Below the pieces are notes generated by a model. The model was not told the origin of the DNA. It saw only the letters and a list, made by a program, of their open reading frames with translations, and made no database searches. This document shows positions 35,354 through 45,096 of a stretch of DNA of 64,000 nucleotides, one piece after another. The position numbers were made by a program, and so were the translations under genes. This stretch comes from Patellaria atrata CBS 101060 (Eukaryota; Ascomycota; Dothideomycetes; Patellariales; Patellariaceae). The stretch's first letter is position 1; every line of letters starts with the position of its first letter. The stretch is from the NCBI GenBank assembly GCA_010093705.1, contig MU006091.1:610702-674701 (forward strand), in the 5' to 3' direction.

Positions 35354-38041
35354 ATGGCCGTGGTTTTAAGCGCCCTGCCCCTCGCATGTGTCCGTTTCCT
35401 GATGAGGCTGCTGGTTCAGCCTCAGTGGATTACTGATCCGATGAGGAGGCAATTGCGGTTTTATGGCCTTGCGGAAGACTTTCAGTATAAAAAGAGCACA
35501 GTAAGGGAAAACATTGTAAAGAGCACGGAATCTGTCAGCGATACCAAATCGGACCCTTCGGATAACCAACGAGACAGTATGGCGGACGGTCACACCACTG
35601 TCATAACTGAAGTCGAGGTGCAACGGGTGGATTACAGAAAGACAAAGAGTACCGAGGCCGACGGTGACGTAAATGCCAACTCTACGATTGAAGCATTACC
35701 ACCTGCACTGGAGAACCAGAAATTTATCCAGGGGGATGTTGAGCAAGCTGTAAAGTTAAAGGATACGGACAAAGAACTTACTTTCCACATTTCCCCAACG
35801 ACATTGGCAAAATGTAAAGAAGCAGAGGAAAATTCCATTGAAAGCTTTTGGACCCATGAGCTATATGAAGGACCAAAGGGTGAAAAGGTCATAGTGGAAT
35901 ACACTGCCAACATCTCGGACGGTGAGGTCTTAGCTAAAAAGTTTCTGGGGGAGCCCGTCCTGGGATTTGATATGGAGTGGGAGTATGGCCATCTCAAAGG
36001 ACAGAAAGACGACTGGAATATTGCCCTCATCCAAATGGCTTGCGAGACACGCATTGGACTCTTCCATATCGCAAGGCATAAAGGGGATAGGCTGGAAGAC
36101 AAATTAGCCCCGACGCTACGTGTCATAATTGAAGATATGAATGTTCTAAAGGTCGGGTCATGCATTACTAAGGCGGATTTCTCCCGTTTACGCAACCGCT
36201 TCGAAGGATTGAATCCTCGGAACCCGCAAGATTTAGGTCCTATGCATAAAGAAATATTTTCTACATACCCTCGCAAAAATATCAGCCTAGCAGGCCTGGT
36301 TAAGTGGCACTGCAATGGCTTGACATTGAGTAAAGAACGAACCGTAAGATCCGGTCAATGGAGTCGACAGCTGAATGAGAAACAGATAAGGTACGCTGCC
36401 GCGGACGCATATGCTAGTTTCGTGGTTTATCACATCATGGCCCCTCAAGTCAAAGCCATACAGGAGAGCAACGCTTCAGCAGATGCTGCGGTCGAGGAGA
36501 ATACGTCAACTGAAGTAACAGAGAGCCAAAACTCGACTGTTACTCCTAGAAAGGAGTCACAGACTCATCATTCGACCCTAGCGATCCTACGGCGGAGTAC
36601 TAGTTCCCGTGTCATGGATTTACCGTCCGCAAAACTTTACGAAGCATTACGCCTGAGCCGTAATTCTTTCGCTAAGAGGCAGGGAAAGCTCCCATACGAT
36701 TATGGTAAAAACCAGACTCTGGAAGATATAGCCTGTGCATGTCCCAGGACTGAAGAGGAGCTTAAGAATATCGACGGACTCGAACAACATATCGTGGATG
36801 ATTTAGGGGCCGAATGGCTAGCAATAATTGACTTACATCTAGCAGATGGTACTGTTCCCAGTGACTTGGAAAAGAAAGAATATGAAGACAGCGTCTTCTC
36901 CATGCACATATTCACTGCTCTTAGAGAAAGCAGGAACGCCCGAGCAGCACAACTGAAACTTCGTCCTTTTCAGCTTGCTTACAATAGGCATTTGGAGGTC
37001 ATTGCACAGAAACGACCTCGATCAATTGCCGAGATGAGAGCCTTAGGAGGGCTCAAAGGTATGAGATGGGCTACACTCGATGGGTTAGAACAAGAATGGA
37101 TTAAGATCATCGAGGGATTCGTTGCTGACGAGGAGAGTACGCCTCCTAGTCAAGTCGAAACTAAAGAAGATGGAGAAGAAGCTCCCGCTCCCGCAGATCC
37201 CGCTCCGGAAATTGGACAAGACGGTCTAACTTTTGATACACTCATGGACATCAGTGAAGAAGACGTCAGTGAGGAGCAGACAATTCGGAATGCTCAGGAT
37301 GATAGCAGAGATAACTGTACTCACGTTGCAGGTGTAGGAGACATGAAGAGCACCGGCTCTCAGGGAGGAGTGAGAGGCGATTTACTACCTGCAACTGCCG
37401 CAAACCGGCCAAATTCTGTAGATCCGCAGGACTTGCTACTACTGGAAGAGCTTGGCGAGGATGACGGCTTACCGACCGAAAATGTACCCCTGGGGTCTCT
37501 TCCTAATCGTTTACTCGAGGAATTGCGAATTTTACGTTCGGGGCTCTCGCAGAAGCTTTCCCTGCCGCAGGAGTCGATAGCATCTGATAAGACCCTGCAG
37601 GAATTGAGTCTTAGACGTCCTCAAGTTCTTCCCGATTTAGTAGTAATCCCCGGCGCAAGCCATTTTGACCGAATTTGCAAACAGAACGGCATGGGCCTTA
37701 TTGCACATGTCAAAGAATATCTTGATACTACCGGAGAGGGGCTTTCGCAAGTACCAGCAACCGCATCGCCCATGGGAACTCCTGTTCCTGGGCATACAAA
37801 GCGCTTTCGGCGTGTATACGATAGTCCTGTCAGAAAAGGAGCAATCTCATTCGGTAGAAGTGTCTCGGATAAGACTATGTTGAATGTTGGAGAGCCAACT
37901 GAGGAGTTCCCAGAGGGTGGCACAAAGTCCACACCGTCAAAAGAGCGTCGGTACTCTGAAGGATCGGTAGGCCGAAAAAGACCGTCACACCAGAGCAGTA
38001 ATGCTCATATGTTTCTCTCAAACAAAAAATCGAGGATATAG
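35354..38041 (+). CDS. DEDDy 3'-5' exonuclease with three HRDC-like repeats
   Basis: One exon of 895 residues from the first ATG (35354). The Werner/RNase D-type exonuclease lies at about residues 180-365. Exo I is LGFDMEWEY (D206, E208), Exo II is KVGSCITKADFSRL, and Exo III is YAAADAYASF (Y347, D351), so all four acidic residues and the DEDDy Tyr are present. Three HRDC-like helical repeats follow: about 422-500 (KLYEALRLSRNSFAKRQGKL), 515-590 (IFTALRESRNARAAQLKLRP) and 716-795 (LLEELRILRSGLSQKLSLPQ). No helicase motifs exist, so it is not a RecQ protein. Rrp6/RNase D have the same exonuclease-HRDC order but fewer HRDCs. The first 38 residues carry Arg without acidic residues except Asp28, possibly a mitochondrial signal. 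The tail is basic with KRP and NKKSRI, a possible nuclear signal. Substrate, DNA or RNA, is unknown. Confidence 0.9.
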   Translation: MAVVLSALPLACVRFLMRLLVQPQWITDPMRRQLRFYGLAEDFQYKKSTVRENIVKSTESVSDTKSDPSDNQRDSMADGHTTVITEVEVQRVDYRKTKSTEADGDVNANSTIEALPPALENQKFIQGDVEQAVKLKDTDKELTFHISPTTLAKCKEAEENSIESFWTHELYEGPKGEKVIVEYTANISDGEVLAKKFLGEPVLGFDMEWEYGHLKGQKDDWNIALIQMACETRIGLFHIARHKGDRLEDKLAPTLRVIIEDMNVLKVGSCITKADFSRLRNRFEGLNPRNPQDLGPMHKEIFSTYPRKNISLAGLVKWHCNGLTLSKERTVRSGQWSRQLNEKQIRYAAADAYASFVVYHIMAPQVKAIQESNASADAAVEENTSTEVTESQNSTVTPRKESQTHHSTLAILRRSTSSRVMDLPSAKLYEALRLSRNSFAKRQGKLPYDYGKNQTLEDIACACPRTEEELKNIDGLEQHIVDDLGAEWLAIIDLHLADGTVPSDLEKKEYEDSVFSMHIFTALRESRNARAAQLKLRPFQLAYNRHLEVIAQKRPRSIAEMRALGGLKGMRWATLDGLEQEWIKIIEGFVADEESTPPSQVETKEDGEEAPAPADPAPEIGQDGLTFDTLMDISEEDVSEEQTIRNAQDDSRDNCTHVAGVGDMKSTGSQGGVRGDLLPATAANRPNSVDPQDLLLLEELGEDDGLPTENVPLGSLPNRLLEELRILRSGLSQKLSLPQESIASDKTLQELSLRRPQVLPDLVVIPGASHFDRICKQNGMGLIAHVKEYLDTTGEGLSQVPATASPMGTPVPGHTKRFRRVYDSPVRKGAISFGRSVSDKTMLNVGEPTEEFPEGGTKSTPSKERRYSEGSVGRKRPSHQSSNAHMFLSNKKSRI

Positions 38042-40403
38042 AATTTCATCAACGACTTGGTTCGGAGCCAGAGAAAGCATTTTCGGTCAAGGCTCATTTA
38101 CGGCGGCATCAATCTCTTTTATATTTTTTTTTTTTGGACATTCTTATTAGATATACCCCAATTGTATGACAGAATTGGCAATTTGGCGATTGGTGATAGT
38201 ATTGCCGTTGGTACGAACTTACGAACAGCATCTGAAAGAGCAAACAGTTTCATGGTATTATGACATTTGGACGTTGGAATAGACAAATTTGAGTCCAGTA
38301 TGACGATCATTAGACCTATGATTACTCCGTGCGAAGTCACTCGTGATTACTGGTCAATGCTTGTAATCCTTATTAGTTCTTACATGCGATTCCTTTTAGG
38401 TTCTCTCTAAAGTTTAATCTACAGTAACACAACATCTACTTTGTACACTTCTGTGTATCCCACGCTCCCCATGTTCCGACGCTCTGGTCTAGGGGTTCTT
38501 GAAAGATAGACTGCGAAGGGGAAGTTGAGCTCACACTCTCCGTCCGAACTTTGCACACCCCCGGATGCTGCTCATCTTCGGTGAGCGCAAATGCGAATTG
38601 GACGGCGAGGACGGGTTTGTCGTGGAAGATGATTTTCTGACTGTGCCGCGAAAGTCACAACTGTCACGATGTACAGTACGAACATTATTGGCCAATGCCC
38701 CTTTTACAGCACCCGCGGCGACGTGTTTCAGCAGCAAAGGAGAGCTGGTGCCAACACTATCGTAACTGGACCGCTAGCGAAGATCTGGTCTAGCGGTTGC
38801 TGGGCGATCGGAGCTCCAAGGGCTTCTCGCAGCAACAGAAACAACTCACATATCGCATCACGCACTGTGCGACTGCTCAGTCCCGAAAGCCGCTCTCCCA
38901 GGACTTAACCCCCTTCCCGATGCTACAGTAATCGTCGCTGAGCTGACGGAAGCACTTGACGCTCATTCAGTCTGGGATGATGCTGTTCTCCCTCTTCGCA
39001 TCGAGAACGATGGACGAGTCAGCAACCAGCAAATAACAAAAGGCAACATCAACGTGCGGCCCCGAAGAATCCCAAGATGGCGTTACCTGTCCCTCGCTTT
39101 GTTTCTGCACCGGCGGGAAGTGGAACTCGGTGGAGATATTTATGGACGCTTTTGTGCAAAGGCGTGGCTTCTCATCCAGATTTGTACGTTCGAAGAACCC
39201 CTAATGCTTTGTACGCGAGACGATCAAACAGCCAAAATACACGTGAATCGTTCCTGAATTCCACTTCTCCGCTTTTCTCCATCCTCCTTGAGCTTAACGC
39301 TGAGTCGGAAATCCGAGGCGATCGAACGGCTCGGACGGTAACAGGGCACGCAGGGGCAAAAAGGTGAAAGAGGCGAGAAGGGACTGGCTCTAAAGGTCTT
39401 CCACGAATCAGACCTGTTTCTAGCAACGCTTGGTGCTTCTTGAGCCTTGAACCACGAGCTCAGGTCCAGCGCTCTCTCTAGTCTTTTTCTGCGTTGTAAC
39501 CTCACAAGATGCAGACTCTCTGCATGTTATGCACACTTTGCCCGCCAGTATGAGGCACGAGCTGACAGCTGGTTCGTCCAAGCGGGCAGGAGACAGGCAC
39601 ACCATACACATTTTTGTGTCTGTCCACAACCGCAGTTTCCGTGGAGAGGTGAAATCAAGACAGCTGGCGTCTTAAGGCGTTTTTGAACCGTTCGGGGATG
39701 AAACAGATTCTCTTCTCCAATCCTTTTTGAAGTCCATACACCCCTTCTGTTCTCTTGTTAGAAATTTCTGCCTTCTCATGTGCACCCAACCGACTATCTA
39801 ACTGTGGTGCTCTCACTACTTTTTTGTTCCCGTCATTCCTTATTAGGTGTGCAGGACACTTATTCAACCCCATGTTATTACGATGTTCTAGTCCCCTGTA
39901 CAAATTGCCCAATTGAGAATCTCAATCTGTATCTGAAACCCTGCGACCTGCCTGCACGGACAGCATCTCCATAGACAGAGCAGGGCCACTATATCTGGAT
40001 TAAACCGTCCGATATTGCCGTCTATTAACTTTTGCCTCTGCCCCTCTACTTTGTCGGGCATAACCAACGCATTCCCTAACAGAACCCTCATTGGATTTGT
40101 GTCCCTCCTTAACAATCCTATATTCAACTTCGCACGATCCTTTCAAGGCTTTCGTCATCTTCTCATTCCATCCTTAAAACAGAGCACGACCCACAACCTT
40201 TACTGAACATATAGCTTGAAACATCCCGCTCTCCTTGATACAAAGACACAAGCTAGCAACAACAGCACATCACCAAANNNNNNNNNNNNNNNNNNNNNNN
40301 NNNNNNNNNNNNNNNNNNNNNNNNNNNNNNNNNNNNNNNNNNNNNNNNNNNNNNNNNNNNNNNNNNNNNNNNNNNNNAAAAAAAAAAGAGAGAAAGGAAA
40401 AAC
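38042..40403. other. 2.3-kb region with assembly gap
   Basis: No gene supported. GTACAGTAC occurs at 38671-38679. The 3' part from about 39.7 kb, T/C-rich, probably belongs to the promoter and leader of the next gene and is interrupted by Ns at 40278-40377. Confidence 0.45.
40278..40377. other. assembly gap (100 N)
   Basis: Exactly 100 Ns, the conventional size for a gap of unknown length. It is followed at once by a poly-A run and the ATG at 40404, so 5' exons or leader of the next gene may be missing. Confidence 0.98.
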
Positions 40404-41513
40404 ATGGAACCTAATTCTCCTGAACTTCAGCAACTCCAACAATGGTCCTTTAATAAGCCATACGGTCGAGGAGAACGTTCAGACAGCGCAGCGACCTCAC
40501 CAGATCCTGAAGATGTCGAACGGTTACGGATAACACCTGGGGCTACAGAATTAAATGAAGCATTGGAGAAGGAAACATTGTTTCAAGAGCGTTATATGTC
40601 CTCGGAAGAGGATCTATCACCAGGAGAATTGTCAAGCTGGGACTCCGAGGACGACGATGATATTAGTATTCACGAAGGTGAAGAATTTAGTATGGCTAAA
40701 GAGACCCTGTCTACGGAATCATCATACAGGAGAAAGAATGGAGATCTCGCGATTGTTATATCTATGGTCTCTGTAGGAAAACCAAAGGTTGTCGATGTAC
40801 CATTATCACCTATTCCAGACTTCAGACCATGCCGTTCCTCCTCATTGGCCAATGCTATGCCAGTTCTTCGAATACCTGGTTCTCGTCTCTCCACCATTTC
40901 AATATCAAGTCCTACATCTCCAAGGCGGCCTTCTACCGCAAGAGCATTCCCCATTCAGTCCTCATTTTCTTCGGAAATACCCTCACCACTGGCATCAGAA
41001 TTATCACAAGAGGAGGAAGAACCCATCACTTCACCAATAGTACAAGAAGAGTCTCGACCTAAGAATCGGAACTCAACGCACATACCAATCCGTGTGGACA
41101 TCCCGTCTTTTCTCGATTCGGATCCGTACGCCTCTAGAATCGGTGCATTCCCCAATTCCCTCCGATCCTCCAAAACTGAGTCATCTCCCAAGTCCCCTCA
41201 CAAGCGATTGCGAAGCATATCTAAGTCACTCTCACTGGCAAAGATCGCAATCGCACAAAAAGTAGAGGGACGAAGCAATCCGAAAACACCACTCACACCC
41301 GCAACCCCTTCATCCTCGTTCAGTTCGCCGTACATGCCCAAGAACCGTCAGAGGATGGTTGCGCGAGGCGCGAATGAGCGCGAGCCAACGCTCGAGCTCC
41401 CACCCTTCCCCGACGAGACGGACGGCGATACTGAAGCCTCGTCCGGCGAGTTCGACGTCAAGCAGCTCAGAGTCAGACGAAGGAAGAGCCTGCTGAACTT
41501 GGGATTGGATTGA
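40404..41513 (+). CDS. Hypothetical Ser/Pro-rich disordered protein
   Basis: One exon, 369 residues, stop TGA at 41511-41513. There is no signal peptide, membrane helix or known domain. An acidic patch (residues about 70-95, SSEEDLSPGELSSWDSEDDDD) is followed by a short more ordered-looking segment, GDLAIVISMVSVGKPKVVDVPLSP, then long Ser/Pro/Thr stretches with many SP and TP sites and RxxS motifs, suggesting a heavily phosphorylated regulatory protein. A KRLRSISKSLSLAKIAIAQK segment near residue 275 could form a basic amphipathic helix. The C-terminus is RRRKSLLNLGLD. The ATG lies just after the gap, so an upstream exon cannot be excluded. Function unknown. Confidence 0.75.
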   Translation: MEPNSPELQQLQQWSFNKPYGRGERSDSAATSPDPEDVERLRITPGATELNEALEKETLFQERYMSSEEDLSPGELSSWDSEDDDDISIHEGEEFSMAKETLSTESSYRRKNGDLAIVISMVSVGKPKVVDVPLSPIPDFRPCRSSSLANAMPVLRIPGSRLSTISISSPTSPRRPSTARAFPIQSSFSSEIPSPLASELSQEEEEPITSPIVQEESRPKNRNSTHIPIRVDIPSFLDSDPYASRIGAFPNSLRSSKTESSPKSPHKRLRSISKSLSLAKIAIAQKVEGRSNPKTPLTPATPSSSFSSPYMPKNRQRMVARGANEREPTLELPPFPDETDGDTEASSGEFDVKQLRVRRRKSLLNLGLD

Positions 41514-42655
41514 GCGTCCCATGCAGACTCGACTTCTCCGAGAACTGAGTCCCCGTGCATCTTCCTTCGCCGATAAGCATGTTTGTGATCGTTGCTGCTG
41601 GGATCAAGTGCTTAGGGCGGGATGATGCAATTGGGACGAAAAGTTATGGAGAAGTGTCAGATTGAGGATGTTGGGCTGACGGGACGGCACATGTCCGAGG
41701 AGGACCGGCGTCCGGGATCGGGTAGTTGTGGTAAAAGGATATCACACTTGCCGAATCTCACGTTAAAAGAATGCACATACTACCCTGGTTCTTTATTATT
41801 GCTATTATTTTTATTTTTTTTTCCCTTTTCTTGTTTATACCCTCGCTTTTTTTTTTTTTCAATTGGTTGGGAACTTTTATTCAAGATACCATTAGCGTTG
41901 CATGAATTTTCAGGAGTCTGATATCCTACACGATGGTGGCGTTATTTTCCGGCGGCATGGGTATCGCATTTACTCTGCCCTAACTTACCTCTTACGCTCT
42001 TTTGGCATGGTTAAATTTTTAATGCGAAGCGTCAGATAGAATTGGGTGTGGTAGGAGGAAAGGAGGTCTTGTGATATGAAGAGATCGCAGGGGGTTACTA
42101 TATTTTGCGGAGAAGGGGGAGGGTTAGGAAGGTAACTTTATGGAGATGGGGAGATGTTGGTGGCATGTTCATAGTTTCGAAAGATCGGCGTAAGACTGCG
42201 CTATACAACAGTATCCTATTCCTACCAAGCTGATGTTTTTAGCTCGAAAGCGTGAGACTTTTACTTTCTACACTTGTTATTTATCCACTATAGCTGACAC
42301 GCTGCGTCCGAATCTCATTCGGTAGCCCCGTATGCATGATGGTGCAATTCGCAAAACCCCCGGTTCCTTCTCTCCGCATCCCGCAATCGTCTCCCCACAC
42401 TCATCCACCAGGCCCAAGCAACGAAGTACGGTAAGGAGAATTTGTACGAAATCAGGCTAAACACCATCACTCACCGTCTTTATGGGAATAGTTGGGAGAT
42501 ACGTTGTCTGGTAGGTAACGCTCAAGCTCTCTCGAGTCAGGCTCATACAGTAGTAACCGTACCCAAAGTACCGACAATACGCGCACGAACCTCCCGCCTC
42601 CCATTTCCAGTCGCCCGGTTACGCTTCCCTCCTCGTATCACTCTATTCCGGAAGC
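41514..42655. other. intergenic
   Basis: Contains T-rich runs at 41802-41822 and 41850-41860, typical of a 3' end, and the YIH1 promoter. No gene supported. Confidence 0.5.
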
Positions 42656-43522
42656 ATGAACGATGCGCTAGCCGACGAAATCATATCCATCAACGCGATA
42701 TACGAGGCCGAGACTTTGGTCCCGCTCCCATCTGGAACGACCTCTACTTCAAACACTGATAATGGCAACGCGAGACTCGTGCTCCTCCATCTCCCACCGC
42801 CTAAGCAGATAACCCTCCGTCTCGCGTTTCCGCCCGCGTACCCGGACGCGCCGCCGCAGGTGCTGGGGATCGAACACGTCGGCCCCACCGTCGCAAAGGG
42901 CGAGGGACGTCTGGTCGAGGGTATCGTGCGAGACGTCATCACGTCGACGTGGCAGATGGGGGAGGAGTGTATATTCCCCACCCTCGAAGCCGTCAAGGAA
43001 CTCCTGGAAACTGTCATCGACGTCCCAGAAGCGTCTCCCGAGCGCGAAACCGAAGAGACGAGAGCGCGGGATGACCACAGCAGAGAACTGGGCGAACCTC
43101 CCCCCTGGGTCCTGAGCGACGCGGTAACGGAGAAGAAGAGCGTGTTCGTCGCGCGGTGTGCGCCTGTTTCCTCGCCCGCGGAGGCGTCGTTGTATATTTC
43201 GCACCTCGTCGCGACTGACAAGCGGGTTGCGAGGGCGACGCATAATATCTCCGCGTGGCGGATCCGAGGAGTTGGGGATGCGGGGGGGAGTGCTACCGTC
43301 TATCAGGACTGCGATGACGACGGGGAAGCGGCGGCGGGCGGGAGACTGCTGAGGTTGCTGCAGCTGATGGATGTGTGGAATGTGGTCGTCGTGGTAAGTA
43401 GGTGGTATGGGGGTGTACTGTTGGGGCCGGATCGGTTTAGGATTATTGGGGAGGTTGCGAGGGAGGCGGTTGTACGGGCGGGGTTTGGGAAGGAGGAGAA
43501 AGGAAAGAGAAGCAAGAGTTAA
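42656..43522 (+). CDS. YIH1: Yih1/IMPACT, Gcn2 regulator (RWD plus YigZ-like domain)
   Basis: One exon, 288 residues. Yih1 competes with Gcn2 for Gcn1 and so damps the amino-acid starvation response; it also binds actin in yeast. An N-terminal RWD domain spans about residues 1-120, starting ALADEIISINAIYEAETL and containing LRLAFPPAYPDAPPQV, the RWD YPxxxP signature. After an acidic linker, the UPF0029/IMPACT domain covers about 160-280: EKKSVFVARCAPVSS, RATHNISAWRI and VVVVSRWYGGVLLGPDRFRIIGEVAREA. The RWYGG-xxLGxxRF motif is diagnostic. Length and domain order match yeast Yih1 (258 residues). The gene is GC-richer than its neighbours, which opens long antisense frames that are not real genes. 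Confidence 0.95.
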   Translation: MNDALADEIISINAIYEAETLVPLPSGTTSTSNTDNGNARLVLLHLPPPKQITLRLAFPPAYPDAPPQVLGIEHVGPTVAKGEGRLVEGIVRDVITSTWQMGEECIFPTLEAVKELLETVIDVPEASPERETEETRARDDHSRELGEPPPWVLSDAVTEKKSVFVARCAPVSSPAEASLYISHLVATDKRVARATHNISAWRIRGVGDAGGSATVYQDCDDDGEAAAGGRLLRLLQLMDVWNVVVVVSRWYGGVLLGPDRFRIIGEVAREAVVRAGFGKEEKGKRSKS

Positions 43523-43911
43523 AGGGGGCAGTTAGAGGTTAGGGGGCAGGGACTGGGGAGAAGTGCATAAAGGGGAGGTGGATATTGAGTTAAGGTTAAG
43601 GTTAAGGTTAAGGGTTTCCCAAGTGGGAAGGGATATATCGTGTATATAGAAGCGTCGAGTCAAGATACCCCATAGAGCACGGTTAGTGCAAGTAGAATAG
43701 AGTCCATGTTATCATTATATACGTATCGTTTTACAAGATATCTAATACTTCGTCCTTTAGTACGGTGGACACCCCCTATCCCATTACTTCCCTTAACAAT
43801 CTTTTCTCCTCAGAACTCTTCTTCGGCTGTAATCCTCATTAAACCACTCCACTTTTAAGGAATTATATCAACCTCTTCCCATTCGATCCCATAAGCCAAA
43901 CCGACCAACCC
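43523..43911. other. intergenic, convergent 3' ends
   Basis: Lies between YIH1 and the PSI-domain gene. Contains a GTTAAG tandem repeat (separate entry); otherwise nothing. Confidence 0.5.
43589..43612. repeat. short tandem repeat, 4 x 6 bp (GTTAAG)
   Basis: Four exact copies of GTTAAG between two convergent genes. The unit differs from the fungal telomere hexamer TTAGGG in base order, so a telomere relic is unlikely. Confidence 0.8.
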
Positions 43912-44681
43912 CTAACCAAGCAACGGCCTCCTCTCTCCCTCCCCATCTCCATCCTCCCGTCGCTCCTTCCCACCCCCCCACCACTGCCTTCCCTCTTCTC
44001 CATCCTCCTTCCCACCCCTCACCCACACCCCCTCCCTAACCAACCAACCCCCCCAACTCCCCTCCACAACCCTCATCTCCCACCCACCGCTCCTCCCCAG
44101 CCCCGCCCCCTTCATCCCTCTCCAGAGCTTCCTCAAAAGCCACACGAGCAGCCAGAGGAGCAGTCCCGCGCCGATGGTCGAGGCGACGGTTATGAGGATC
44201 GCGAGGAGGGTGTAGGTGGAGCAGTCGCAGCCGAGGGCGCGGGTGCGGAGTTCGTAGCGTTCGGGGCGGAGGGGGCAGAGGGGGTGGGTGAGGGGCGTTA
44301 GGATTGAGGGGTTGTGGGTGGAGGGGAGGGGGAGGCAGGTTGAGGACTGTGGGGATTAACCTTGGGGGTTAGGGGGTTGGAAGTGAAGATGTTGAGCGGG
44401 TGTGTTGGTTTTTTTGAGTGAGTGAGTGAGTGACTGACTAAGGGTCGGAAGTGGTGATTATGGTGATGAGAGCTGAGGCCTTTTGCGGGGAAGGAGTTGT
44501 AAAGGATCATTTGTATACGAGATGTTGGACTTACATACGGACACCATCCGCACCTGGCATCGTTACTCAGACACCTCCCGCAGCTCTGTATCCTCCAGCA
44601 CTTTCTGAGCCTCTCGCGGTCATCCTCACTGTAGCCCGCAGCGGAGAGGTTGAAGAAGGCCGGGAAATCTTGAGAATTCAT
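43912..44681 (-). CDS. PSI-domain single-pass membrane protein
   Basis: Two exons on the minus strand, 44681-44535 and 44346-43912, with a 188-nt intron, longer than most in this window, give 193 residues. The PSI (plexin-semaphorin-integrin) Cys-rich module runs from residue 28 to about 55: CWRIQSCGRCLSNDARCGWC, then PY joined by splicing to SSTCLPLP. Further Cys (PLCPL, GCDCS) precede one strong membrane helix near residues 95-120 (LLAILITVASTIGAGLLLWL). The donor GTAAGT rather than the overlapping GTATGT is used, because only it restores CGWCPYSSTCLP. The cytosolic tail is Gly/Arg/Glu-rich and ends RRPLLG. No N-terminal signal peptide is seen, so either the start is further upstream or the protein inserts by its internal helix. 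Function unknown. Confidence 0.85.
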
Positions 44682-45096
44682 TACTTCTCGGTCTGAAGTT
44701 TGAGGAGATGAGGCCGCTTTCTTCAATCGCGGGGAAGGGGCATAAAAGCGTGGTGAGCTCAGCTCTTAGTTGAGGCTGGTGGACGATGATGTGCTTTCAC
44801 ACGCCGGGACGGAAGGATTTCCGTCTCAACTCGGATTATGGGAGCTGCAGGATGCATTACCCACACTTTGGGTATTGGAGTCCTCATGGCACGGGATATG
44901 TGGTGCAAGTTAATTTTGATTGGATGGCTTTTTGATATTTACTGATCTGTACTTCTATCTTTTTAAGTATGTAAATGTTGCTCAACGCCAGAGAGATGCC
45001 CAAACGCCTCAATGTCCAATATAGGACTTCCCATGGGGTATTTTTGGTGCTAAATATTTCACAATTGAACTGAACACTACTACCGAATGATTCAAA
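44682..45096. other. intergenic
   Basis: Promoter of the PSI-domain gene and 3' flank of the acyltransferase gene. Nothing else seen. Confidence 0.5.

Noticed and set aside
35632-36315. 227-codon minus-strand frame opposite the exonuclease
   Set aside because: It overlaps the conserved exonuclease domain and shows no family signature.
42643-43221. Minus-strand open frames opposite YIH1
   Set aside because: YIH1 has complete RWD and IMPACT domains; the antisense frames are by-products of its GC-rich codons.
43589-43612. Telomere-repeat relic
   Set aside because: Unit is GTTAAG, not TTAGGG, and the array is only 24 bases.
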